The translations under genes were made by a program, and so were the position numbers. A stretch of DNA of 64,000 bases from Emergomyces orientalis (taxonomy: Eukaryota; Ascomycota; Eurotiomycetes; Onygenales; Ajellomycetaceae), in assembly GCA_002110485.1 (NCBI GenBank), contig MOWL01000094.1, positions 62,001 to 126,000 of the forward strand. Reading direction: 5' to 3'. Shown one piece after another: positions 24,052 through 34,842 of this stretch. The notes below the pieces were generated by a model. The model was not told where the DNA came from and searched no databases. It saw only the letters and a list, made by a program, of their open reading frames with translations. The stretch's first letter is position 1. Every line of letters starts with the position of its first letter.

Positions 24052-25764
24052 ATGCAATCATGCAGTGGTCGCGGCGCTTGACAAGTTGCTTTTCCCCTGA
24101 GATCCATATGATACGCGGTCGAACAGTGTCAATTACTTTTTCTCATCTTTTGGAGAAGAGCAGACGGTGCGGGGGCAAGGTTTAGCTAGAGCTTTCCTCT
24201 GTACAGCTACATTCCTGCTCTCTACCTTTCACTATGCGCACGGCTGGAGCTTGTGGTTGCGCCTGGGCTGTGATTTGAAGAAAGGGGCGATGGAACGGGG
24301 AATGGGGGGTTTTAGTGGGGGAGAGTAGCCGGGGTGTTTCCTACTGTCGCTCCTTATTTGAATTTGTTTGTTCCCTTTGTCTTTGTTTCGAGGAGAGCTA
24401 AGAGTTGCTGAGCGAAGAGGTGGAAATAATTTTTGTTTGCTGCGGGGAGGTGGAGAAACTGAAGTTGAGTTGGTTAGTTGAGGTGTTGGACCATATTGAC
24501 TGGTGACTTGGGCATTTCATTGACCTTTTCCAGTGGCCTAGGGAGGAAAATGAGGGATGGAAAATTAGGAATCCTTCCCTCACTTTTCTCTGCCGACTAG
24601 ATACATGGAGATGCTAGTTTATTTTTGCAATGGGAATGCCTCATCAGTCTCGATCTATTTTCGATCTATTTTCGATTTATTTATTTGTTCTCTCCTGATC
24701 CTCTCTATGTATTTTTGAATTGAAGAGATTGAGTAACCGAAACTTCTCTCAATTAGAGAGATACTACTTGAGAATTACCACTTCCAAGTTTACATAGAGA
24801 TGGAATTGAGCCTTGGAAATCACCAACCAGCTTTGGCACCGGGATGATACAGTTTGTTAATTTCATGCATATCACACCCAGATCTACAAATGACCTCATG
24901 GAACTTTCTGCATATATATGTATTGACATATTGTTTTTTCTGCTGAGGCCCTTCTTTTTATCTTTTTGTTTTACAATAAGATAAAATCCGACACCAGTAT
25001 TATGCGCACATGTCTGCTAAATGCATTCATAATTCAGGACCATTTATTTTACATGCCGCTGAACTCTAGGGTGGAAATTGGGCTGGGCGTGGTGCTGGTA
25101 TTTCATTCTTACTGGCCAACAATAAAATGTATGACAAGTTGATATAACCACGATATAAAAACAAACATTTTTGATAAGAACTTGAATAGACAAAACAGAA
25201 CCAAAAACAAAACAAAACAAAACAAAATTCAGTCCCTCACTACATCCGTGGCTTATCACTTTCCTAGAGAATGATCTGATCTTATTTGCTAGGCTGAGGA
25301 AGAAAGTATAAATGGTCTTTTATTTTGTTCTGCATGTAGTGGAGAAACGTCGCCTATCGGAGGGTAAGATGCAGCTGTCAGCATGAAAATGTAAATGGAA
25401 TCTGTATTGCTTTTTCTTGGCACCTTGATCAGAAATCAACCCAGTCATCGGCTGTTTCAGGGGCTGATCGCTGGACCCTCCAACCCCTGCACGTTTTTGT
25501 GGGGTTTTGACGAGGAGGGCCAACTCAGGAACTTGAATGAAGTCTCCTGGCAGCACTTGCCCCCGAAACAACCCCCCACGATTGATTTATTACCTTGTGA
25601 CGGACAGGGGCAGGAAACAATTTTCGGAGGTAGGTGGGCGGCATGTTTTTTGAGCTGGTTTAAAAGATACCTTCCTGCGCTGCACAATCTTGTCAGTTTC
25701 TAAGAAACATTAAGGTGTTAATATTCAATCAGATCATAAATACACCTAATTGCATCTCTTCAAC
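24052..25764. other. Gene-free interval downstream of hydrophobin-like copy 2
   Basis: I see no supported gene. A G-rich stretch runs from 24240 to 24335 and an A/C repeat, (CAAAA)n, from 25201 to 25227. The segment directly before 25765 is AT-rich with a CA-rich leader ending in CAACATG, a plausible promoter for the small peptide gene. Confidence 0.5.
25201..25227. repeat. (CAAAA)n short tandem repeat
   Basis: About five tandem CAAAA units in AT-rich intergenic DNA. It is a simple repeat with no visible function. Confidence 0.85.
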
Positions 25765-26116
25765 ATGAAAGTCGTCATTGCCCTGCTTGCCTTGGTCAGC
25801 ATTGTTGCTGCTGGTAACACCTGGAAATGGCCACCTGAGGGTACTGAGGGCTACATATAGATTATGCTCGCGGCGGTTGACGGTATGTAAATATATATAC
25901 ATACATCGTTCAGCTTTCATCAACCAATTCTGTATACAAGTACCTCGTCGGCAGCCTGAGGCTGCAGATTGCTACGACAACACATATGTAAGTAACGATT
26001 CTCCTGATAAATTACAGCAAAAAAAGAGACTGAGACTAATTTGAATTGAAAAACACAATGGAGATCTAGGTTATATTGGGTGCGGTGATGGCATTTTCTA
26101 CCCTCATCCTTGCTAG
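25765..26116 (+). CDS. Putative 48-residue secreted cysteine-containing peptide
   Basis: I do not recognise a family. The ATG at 25765 opens a clean signal peptide (MKVVIALLALVSIVAA). The exon then runs into a stop after 32 codons unless spliced. Splicing 25765-25813, 25941-25991 and 26070-26116 gives 48 residues in frame. After the signal comes VPRR, a possible Kex2 site, then a mature peptide of about 28 residues with three Cys: ADCYDNTY, IGCGDG and a C-terminal YPHPC. Both donors would be GTAAC-type. The second has an overlapping GTAAGT four bases upstream; using that one changes the last exon to a hydrophobic tail ending SCGL. Neither choice is proved. An unspliced 31-residue product is the alternative. 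The gene lies next to the two hydrophobin-like genes. Confidence 0.42.
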
Positions 26117-26899
26117 TTGTGGGTTATAAGCGTAAGTTAATCCCCCACCCCCGTCTCTCTTTTTGTATACTCTAGCCGCAATGTGGAGAAAGACTAGCAG
26201 ATGTGAGAGGAGAAGGTTGATCTTCGTTGAGATTTAAAAATGAACTTGCTGTAAATTGTAATTAGTATGAGATGATCCAGGGGGGAATACTTATTTTGTG
26301 TAGTGAGTGAACTAAACGCATGTTTGTGTGAAATAAAATTAATTAAGTTCAACTTTCAAAAAGTGTACGTTATGTTCTGTTCATGTAACTACACTTCAGA
26401 CACAGACAAGCTTGCTTCAAACAGCATACAGGTTAATCACTTTCGAGAGCTGGAATAATACAAATTCCCACTACTGGCAGAATCTATTTTAGGTTGCATG
26501 GAGCCGTTTTACCTATTTAAGCACATTATTACACTACATTAACTACACTGCACTAAACAACACGCCGTACAACTAAAGGCGTATTTCGGACGGCTGAAAA
26601 TTGAGCACTGATGGATTAAGGTTTAGCTGGGCAGATCATACATAGCGTACAGTCTGTACTCCGTAGTACTCGGTACATGGACATAGTATTGCCGAGGGTT
26701 GGTGCTAGCGCTAAGCGGGCACACTAAAAGGCGATTTTTCAGGGCTCTATCTCGACGTCGTTCGTCGCAATCGAATTCGAAAAACGAACAGTGAGAAGCA
26801 GTATTTGCTGATATGGCAGTCCAAGGTGCTCCCAAACCTAACTCGGGTCTCTGACTCCCACTGGCTTTTCCTGCTTGCCTCACTGCCTGACTTGACGGT
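26117..26899. other. AT-rich interval between the small peptide gene and the decayed gene pair
   Basis: There is no supported gene. 26340-26600 is AT-rich with CTACA/TTACA-like words near 26528-26560. The minus-strand open frame entering from the right (27177-26623) is the degraded tail of the neighbouring pseudogene and loses all similarity here. Confidence 0.4.
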
Positions 26900-27931
26900 T
26901 TCTTCACTTGCGGTTTCGGAACTTTTGGTGTTGGTGGATGTCTACCTGATCGGGTGCGTGACAAGTATCTGCTGCCAATTGTGTCCTTGCTGGGTTTATA
27001 ATTAACCACAGACGAATTTCCCAAAAGTACGGCGATGAAGACCTGTATCAGTGATGGGGGTTCCCTGAGGAGCTGCCAGCGGATATGCATGATGGCGGTC
27101 GGAGAGCACAAGATGGTAATAAGTGTCTTCTCGTTCGGTGAGCCTGTCCAGGTAGAGAACCATAAACTCATCACCACCTACCAAAAGCTCCCATGAACAG
27201 TCACGGTCAATAATGTGCTTACCAGGCTATGATATGGAGAACATCCTGTCAGACCTAATTGCTCATTTCTACAATTTTTCATATATGTGGGTCATTGTCC
27301 CTCGCAAACATCTCGCTCACCTTGAGTACAATTGACCTGCCATTAGTTTCATGAGACCTAAGTATAAGCTCTGTTCCTTGACCATTGTGCCCTGGTGCGT
27401 GCCATTTCCTGAATCTCACCAACATGGGCATTGAAAACTGCAACACTTTTGTGCTCAACAATACCTTTAGCTATCCCATTGCGTTTGAGTTTCCGGTTCG
27501 GACGAATCCCACCTTCGTTATCACAAGGTACCACTTGGATATTGGTCGCCTCTAAATTATCCGCTATCTGCACAAATGCACGGGCATAACCTGCGACATG
27601 GGTGAACACATCAAGATTCGTCGTCTCATCTCCTGTCATTGTGTGAAGTAACATCTCAGCAACCGCGTGCGCAGATCCAATATTGTTCACCGGAGCTGTA
27701 TTGTTGCTCAAATAATTACGGGCATCCTGTGCGATACTCTGGCACATTTGAATATCTTGGATAAATGTGCTGGGGCATCCGGCTCCTATCTGGAAGATTG
27801 CTTGGTGTCATGGGGGCAGTCTTAGGGTTGCCGGGGCCGCCAGTTATGATTTGCCCAACTGGAGGGTTATCATAAAATTGGGGCCAAGTCACATATGCAG
27901 GTAATGTGAGCCGTGCAATTGGTGAAGCCAT
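26900..27931 (-). pseudogene. Decayed gene copy A, unrecognised family
   Basis: Reading the minus strand, an ATG at 27931 opens MASPIARLTLPAYVTWPQFY. The frame then breaks near 27810. The next block (27747-27400) reads NTAPVNNIGSAHAVAEM, LDVFTHVAGYARAF and IVEHKSVAVFNAHVGEIQEM. A second shift near 27410 leads to TELILRSHETNGRSIVLK, ending at a GTGAGC donor. A further block (about 27220-27060) reads DCSWELLVGGDEFMVLYLDRL and YYHLVLSDRHHAYPLAAPQ, then another frame carries VNYKPSKDTIGSRYLSR. Every block aligns in order with the copy at 28446-30390, so this is a real, degraded gene rather than chance frames. Some breaks could be short introns, but at least two have no splice signals. No known domain is named with confidence. 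Confidence 0.6.
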
Positions 27932-28445
27932 GGTCCCAATACGTGGACTGATCTATGAGCAGCTGGGTGAGGGAAGACAACAGTATATTGATGGAGAAAA
28001 GTTGAGGGGAGTAGATGTTGAGCTTTCATGCCAGCGTTGCCCCATGAAGGATGGGTATTTCCATCACCTACTTATAAACCACATGCTCAGCTCAGAAGTT
28101 AAGGGGGCCTCTGAAAGAATGCTACAAAGCAGCGAATCCTTTGTGGGCTTGGATTCACTGTTTGTTTCACCTGTTAGACTCAACACCAACACCCCGTACT
28201 TCTTCTCCTCTTTCTTCTGTCTTTCCCTATTTCTCTTTTCGCAAATCAGACTCTTTTCACTCACTGGTTCCATAAGTTTTGGATCATTTTGCCTTCTTTT
28301 ATCTTCTGGTCTATAAACCAAGCACAATTGGCGCCCGCAATTCATTCTGCAAGCTTGATCAACAGAAGGCTCAGATCGCCAATATCCAGCAAATAAACAA
28401 TCCTAAAAGATCTGGCTGAAAGCGTGTATATTAATTATGCGTGGT

Positions 28446-30390
28446 TTACAGACAACGGCAACCGCCCATCTCCACCAAAAACCAGGTCTTTCGACATTTT
28501 GAAACGGGGCACCTATCAGTATCATCGGCTTCGCAAAATGAGTCGGGTTGTCCCGCGGGGCTTAGGTAAGAAAATCCCATAATTACTACTTCGCCATTGC
28601 TGCGCGTTCCAAATTTCCACAGGTATCCAGCACGGTGGATTCGTTCGATGCATTTTGCAGCAACGTTTCTAACGCACGATTGTCAATTTTCTAAGGATGA
28701 ATGCAAGTATATGCGGATAGCCATCATCGAGCCTAAACTTACTTCTCATCCATGCTCATTTCATCGAATGAGTCGAACGTTCTCTCGATTAGTTCAGTAA
28801 CAAGTTAACCCTGGAGCTGCTCGTATACCCTAACTTCATTTTGGAAGTCGAAAAATTTGTTATATTCGTCACTGAAAAACAATTTTGCAGCGCAGGGCTG
28901 TTCCTCTTGGCCATCTACGGTGAGTGAGGCGTTATACACAGTGCGTCTTTGCTTTGGATCCAACCGCTCCAGTGCAAACAGATGGCAATGCCGAAACTCT
29001 TCGTCCTCACCCACAGTCCCTTTCTTGGTCAGTGAAACAGGGGTACATCTTGCTTTACGGACTGGATTCAGTGCCCCGTCGAATGCACTATCCGATGTCT
29101 ACGGTTTATCTGCTTTTAGAATGACGAACTGGATGGGGAAAACGGGGTGGGTTAGGTGTCGAAATATACTTACTACTCTGGTAAAGTTAATCTCGTGATC
29201 AGGGTCATCAGAATTAGGCCAAGATAATGTGCATTACTTTTTGTGCGCAAGTCAGTTTGTATAATGCCATTGGAGTGGGAGGGCGGAATGTACGTTTATC
29301 TGATCAAGTACAGCTAGCATGCCCGCTACCGTCGGCGTGGATGAGCCCGTGTCCGTTGTCGCGCGTTTTCTCTTTCTGGCCATTTCCGAAAAGCTAGCCT
29401 TGGAAAATACCGACGGTTGCCTGTCACGCTCGATACCTTCTAGGATGGGTACATATTTCGAAACGGCGATTGTCCTCGGAGGCTTATAGGCCATACCCGC
29501 ATCATCTGAGAGCAGCAGGGCGATCAGGACAGAAATGAGACACGGCATGGGAGGCACCGTAAACACGGGATAGTTGCTGGAGACGAGGAGATGATGATAA
29601 CACTCCTCCCCCGTCTTCAATTTTTTGGAGGTGACAGACTAGATATTTTGTCCCCCCTAGTAGAATTGCCCACGGACAATCTACGCTGATCATGCGCTTT
29701 CCAAGCTAACAATATTCATTTTAGCTGCGCCTCTCAAGCCATGGTATGAGGCAAGAATGAGCTGACTCACATCAAAATCCGGTGATAAGTCCTTCTCTCC
29801 CGATAGTTTGCAGAGTGGCGGTATGGTTGTAACACTAGGGCCTGCAAAAGCTTGGATATCTCCCTCATACCTCTCAAATGCCGCAACACTTATATTATGA
29901 ATCAGGACCCGGTCCACCCCAACACGTTGGATTTTTCTGTGCAGCGGCCCACCACCCTCTTCATTATCTCCACAGGGAAACAGCTCGAATGAGCCCAAGA
30001 TCAAGTCGATCAGCAGCACTAACAAACTCACGCACATAATTGATGATGTGAGTAAATGTATCTAGATATACTGGAGACCTCGTCACCCACAGCAGACAAA
30101 ATCAAAGCCCGCTGTGTCATGTTATGGATATTATACATCAAGCTATATGGTGGTGGGGGCGCGCAAGCATCCTGTGAAACTCCGCCTGTTCTGGTATGGG
30201 TAAGATAGGAAGCTGTAAACTGCATGAGCTTGAAGCCAAGTTGGGTATCTTGGCTTATGTAGTCTGGTAAGAGATGCTCATCAGGGGGTTCACTGGCTAC
30301 CTATGGCTCAATGCTGGTGCTGCCTTTGCTGTTGGCTAGTTGCATTGGGCCATGGGGGGGACTGTTATAAAATTGAAGAAGGGTGCATTC
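28446..30390 (-). pseudogene. Decayed gene copy B with degraded C-terminal kinase-like domain
   Basis: This is the same gene family as the pseudogene at 26900-27931, in the same orientation and also frame-broken. In order on the minus strand: QRALILSAVGDEVSSIS, then in another frame LDTFTHIINYVREF, then in a third FPCGDNEEGG to FERYEGDIQAFA, then DCPWAILLGGTKYLVCHL and ALLLSDDAGMAYKPPRTIA. Downstream (28940-28446) is a kinase-like C-terminus: TVYNASLTVDG, CAAKLFF with the N-lobe lysine, NEVRVYEQLQG and a stop. After the stop come LVTELIERTFDSF, an intron with GTAAGT, and AAKCIERIHRAGYL. The expected catalytic-loop HxD after YL is gone (reads WKFGTR) and the metal-binding Asp position reads GFS. 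So it resembles a fungal kinase-like protein that has lost activity and reading frame. The exact subfamily is not assigned. Confidence 0.6.
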
Positions 30391-31246
30391 AGACATACTA
30401 AAAGATGACAAAAGACAAAGTAAGAAAGAAAAAAACTAATTGCGCACATTAATTACTCTAGAAATTCGAATAATATTCTAAATTAATATCTGTTGTGTAC
30501 AGCTGAGAGTGTAGAGCAGAAAGTTGCACGGCTGAAAAGATGCTCTCCGCTCCAGCTTAAGACATTTCAGTTTGTTAGTTAACTAACTTACATGAAGGGG
30601 AGGCTGACTGGCTGATATCAGCATTTCTCCTTCGATACACTTCGACACATTCATGCCGCATCTTAGCTCTTTGATCCGTGCAAAATGTGTCATTCAACTT
30701 GCTTAACCAACCCCCTGGAAGGGATTCAGTGAGGCAGCGAAGGAACCTTGCAGATGGTATGTGGTTTGGCATACTATCCACATTTGAGGCATCTAGATTT
30801 CATACAAGGCTGAGGGCTCCCATCTCGGGTCAGGAGTCTCAACCCACCCCCCCGAGGAGAGGGAAGGAGAAGGAGAAGTAAAAGAGGGTCCGGAGTGGGT
30901 TCATTTCAATTGCTAATGAACTTTGGATTTGTAATTTTTTCTTGTTCTTTTATACCTATTTGCACCGAGCCGTTGATTGACCATATGTATATATGTCGAG
31001 AGATAAATACCAACATTCTCCGATACCGACGGAGATAGCAACCTCCCTGCGCTACAATTTTGATTCCTCTCTTCGTCTTATTTTCCTCTCATGTCCGTTT
31101 TTCTCCCCGTGCCCAGGTCCCTCAGGCGTTACAGAAACTCAGAACCAGCCAAATATATGAATGTGAGCTATTTTGAAGTAAATTTCCATGCAGCGGCCAG
31201 ATGAAATTTGGAAATGGGCGTGCTGTCAAGCTGGTCTTCTGATTTC

Positions 31247-31274
31247 TTTTTTTTTTTTTTTTTTTTTTTTTTTT
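31247..31274. repeat. T28 homopolymer
   Basis: An uninterrupted run of 28 T on the plus strand in gene-free DNA. It could be an old poly(A) tail on the minus strand, but no retroelement sequence was found beside it. Confidence 0.9.
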
Positions 31275-31738
31275 GGGAGGTTCAAGTGCGCATGTAACGA
31301 CACGCCCGCGCTCTGGACTTCATGATCTGTGCACGGGAGAGAGATATTTAACAACCGGAGCCGCCCGCCATCATAAGAGAAAAGAAAAAAAGAAAATAAA
31401 CAAAAATCGCGCAAAGAATATCCAAAATCACTTCTGAGATCACTCTATATGATAAGCGCCATGTGTGGCTTAAGAGAAGAGCGTTGAGGCCTGTTCGATA
31501 AGGATCGAAAGTGTCAAACTTAACCCATAGTTAAATCGTTGGTCCCAAGCTGATATTTGATGTCTTTCAAAACGTGGGATCCGATCCCAGTCGGAGAATA
31601 TGGAGTTTGTGTCTCGTGCCTTTTTCGTCGCTTCATTTGGCACACCATCAAGATCTTTTCTCAGAGCTGACCTCACAGAAACCACGCTGATAGATTATGA
31701 CTGGTTCGTCAGTTTGGTATTAGCCACAGGGCAGACTC

Positions 31739-31762
31739 TTTTTTTTTTTTTTTTTTTTTTTT
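31739..31762. repeat. T24 homopolymer
   Basis: A run of about 24 T on the plus strand, roughly 460 bases from a similar T28 tract. No flanking element is recognisable. Confidence 0.9.
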
Positions 31763-33296
31763 CTGGCTGCCCTATTTCTGCCTGATCAAACAGATTGACG
31801 AATCGCATGGAAGGATGAATGAACGCAGCAGGCTTGTGGCTTGTGGCTGCTGTACGAGGCCACAAGAACTCCAGTTTATTTTTCTAGCTCCCTCCCATGT
31901 AGGGAGCACTGTAACTTATTTCACCGACTATCGATGTAGAGAGGATCGAATGGACGCCGAAGCCAACAGTTTAAAGACCCTCCTCGCAAGATATGGGAAT
32001 TGGGGGTCACCTGAGTGACAGTCTCTGTAGTGTTACCGGGAGAAGGGGGAGAAGGGGGAGAGAGAAGGGGGGAGAAGGGAAACAAAGGGTAGGGGTATAA
32101 TTTTTGACGAGTTGGCGCATAGCATCATGATACGTGGAGGTGTTGATGCAGCTTGGTGATCCTGTTGTTGTCGTTGTAGTTGTTGGTGGTTTGGTAACTT
32201 ATGTAGTTAGTGCGAGCAATCATGCTGAAACTATCTGACAGTATCCAGTTGTTATCTTCTTTGGAGTGGGTTGTGCCAGGCGTTGTGAGATTTCAAAATT
32301 TATTTCATCGTCTATTATTATTGTTAGTTGTTATTATTTATTATTATTATTCTAATTCAAAATCATGAGGGCGACCATAATCAGAGATGTTCCATCAGTA
32401 TTTTGCGAAGGACGGCATCTTCATCCTGATTTAAAATAAAAAATAAAAAAGGGGCGGGGGGGAGTTGTTGTGGAGTGGATAGTAAGTATTATGAAATAGG
32501 ATCTGATGTCGACATCTTCTTGTCAATGAAAGATATTGTCCACTTCTGCGTCATCGCTCATGTTTGAAAGCGGGGACTGAAACTTGATGCGAGCCAGGAG
32601 TTCTTTTCCCCCTCGTTCTGCATGATGCAAGCCTTCATCATCCCTGGAGCTGCATATATGCAACGAAATGTGGCATGGGCTTGCAAATGAGGCTGTGCAA
32701 AGAGAAAAGAGACTTCTGGCCATGATTTTAGCTGCGAAATACCCACTGTTTACGATCTGTTGTACTCAGGGTTCAGGACTCAAGGAGAGCTCTCGCTGGG
32801 AAGAGCCACAACAGGTGACACCGACAGGCATTCTGAGTGGGCAATTAGAAAATGCTTTTATTTTTTTTAATTTTTTTTCCCTCCTTTTTTCCCTGGGGTC
32901 GTTTCTGACTGAATTCTCAGGTTTCATCCGTGGGGTGTAACTCAAGTCGACAACCCGAAAAATCGGTCAAAACAAACAAGAAAAAGAGACAATTATTAGC
33001 TAGCATATATATCCCACGGGTATAATTCCTCTGTTTCGGAAGCCCCGCGAAAATCCGTGTGCGTCCCCCCTTTTTATTTGAAATATTTTATCCATTATTA
33101 TTCTCTTGCATTTTATATCGCCCCCGTCCGGGCTGAACCAACGCCATCATCGCATTTGCCAGGACTGAACTACCTTTAAGCCCTTTGTTTTGTGTGTCGT
33201 GGCCGCATATGAATTTGGGAGCGTGCCGAGGATAACTATATAACTACCCATTTGTATCGCGTTTCACTGTACGTATGTAGCTCTTCCTTGTGATTT

Positions 33297-33317
33297 GATG
33301 ATGATGATGATGATGAT
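33297..33317. repeat. (GAT)7 microsatellite
   Basis: Seven tandem GAT units in gene-free DNA, followed by two copies of ACATGGGGAT. Confidence 0.85.
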
Positions 33318-33915
33318 ACATGGGGATACATGGGGATACCTACCCACCGAAAGACAAAGATGGGAATGGATGTTCCACCAGGGATCTTCTCATCGGGCGG
33401 TCAGGTCAGGGGGAGGAGTCTAGTTCCAGGACTGCCCAGACCAGAACACCGCTCAGTTTTGTTGATCCTCGCTCGTTGGCCCTTTGATGCTAACCCGCAT
33501 CTGTGTTGAATAAAACAAAAGTCTGGGCTTGGCTGGGTAACTTCTAGTGTCGTATGAGGTGTGTTCCTTTGTATCTGCCTCGCTCCCTGGGTAACCGCTG
33601 GCCGAGTTCTTTCTTCCCCCACCCCGACCCCCGACCCCCTTCGTCGGGCTGTTTTTGTCCCTCATCCTCCCTACCCACACACCCCAACCACCACTCTCCT
33701 GTCCTGTCCATCCCACCAATGCCCAATGCCCAGCAGACTATCTCCCCATACCCATACCCGACAAGTACCTGCTGTATTAAATATTATTGGGATAGTGTAT
33801 AACTCCGTACCGTGTCGAGAATTTTGTCAGGCAAAAGAGAAACAATTAACCGGTCCCTGCCGCGCGGAGACAAACGGACTTCTCCCACATCCTTCTCCCT
33901 CGTCGTCCTCCCTCA

Positions 33916-33946
33916 TCCTCCTCCTCCTCCTCCTCCTCCTCCTCCT
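33916..33946. repeat. (TCC)n microsatellite
   Basis: About ten tandem TCC units within a long C/T-rich strand-asymmetric region upstream of VCX1. Confidence 0.9.
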
Positions 33947-34364
33947 CTCTCCCCCCAATAGGACCATCCCCATAGCTCGGGGCTGTGCGGATATTTATTT
34001 ATTAGTTGGAGGTTGGCTGCTGAGTGTTGCTGTTGGATCTGCTGGTTTCAAATGGGTAAGCAAACATAATTCATTTCTGCCATCCAATCCATCCAACTGC
34101 CCTTTATTCCCATTTTCCCAGATCTTAATTTAATTATCATTATTGATTGGATGTTGATGTTGATGTTGTTGTTGTTGTCGTCTTTTTCCCGAGTTCTTGG
34201 TTTCTGGTTTCTGGCTTCTGCCCTAAGATAACCTTAACTATTATTGCCTGCCCGGTCTTGCTTGCTTTGTCTCTGTCCTCTGCTGCTGCACACCGGCATT
34301 TTTTATTTAATACTTACATCTCTCTCTCTCTCTCATCCATCACAATCCCCCCCCCCGCTCGTAC

Positions 34365-34397
34365 TTTTTCATTTTTCATTTTTCATTTTTCATTTTC
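34365..34397. repeat. (TTTTTCA)n heptanucleotide repeat
   Basis: Four to five tandem TTTTTCA units in the VCX1 upstream region, preceded by a TC repeat at about 34318-34334 and a C-run at 34347-34356. Confidence 0.8.
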
Positions 34398-34842
34398 CAT
34401 TATTTTTTATTTATTTATTATCATTCTTATTCCTTTCCAATTTTAATTACCTCTGTTTCCACTTCTACACTTCATTGTCTCCTCGTCTCCCATACACAAC
34501 CTCTCCCTTTTTCTCCCTCTGTCTGTCTGGTTAGTTTTCGCAAATGCGCATGTCAACCGCGCGTTTTCTCCATGTTCACTGCCACATCTCCACCTCCGAC
34601 CCGCATAATTTCAGTTGTGGCTTGCGTCTGTCTGTAGCCGCTTGTCGCTGGCTGCTCCTCTCAAATAAAAATAATAAGCTCCAAGCGAAGGGACAAATTA
34701 ACCTGACTGCCTTTCCGCCCTGTGGCTGGGGACTTGGTCTCCGATTTGCCCACGGCGATTTTTTAATATAGCTGCCACCCGCATCACCCACGAATTCCGC
34801 CGCCATTCCCTAACACATTCCCGTTCCAACACCACCTCCTCA

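Larger units (their letters stand above)
30391..34842. other. 4.4-kb gene-free, tract-rich interval upstream of VCX1
   Basis: There is no supported gene on either strand. The region is dense in simple sequence: T28 at 31247-31274, T24 at 31739-31762, (GAT)n at 33297-33317, (TCC)n at 33916-33946, GTTGAT/GTT repeats at 34150-34180 and TTTTTCA repeats at 34365-34397. From about 33540 rightward the plus strand is strongly C/T-rich, which suggests a long VCX1 promoter and leader. Confidence 0.55.

Noticed and set aside
27906..28316. Plus-strand frame of 136 codons with a hydrophobic tail
   Set aside because: It overlaps the N-terminus of decayed copy A in the opposite direction and starts inside it; the tail is Phe/Ser/Leu-rich low complexity.
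34147..34534. Plus-strand hydrophobic frames upstream of VCX1
   Set aside because: They are translations of GTT, TC and TTTTTCA repeats without conserved sequence or exon signals.
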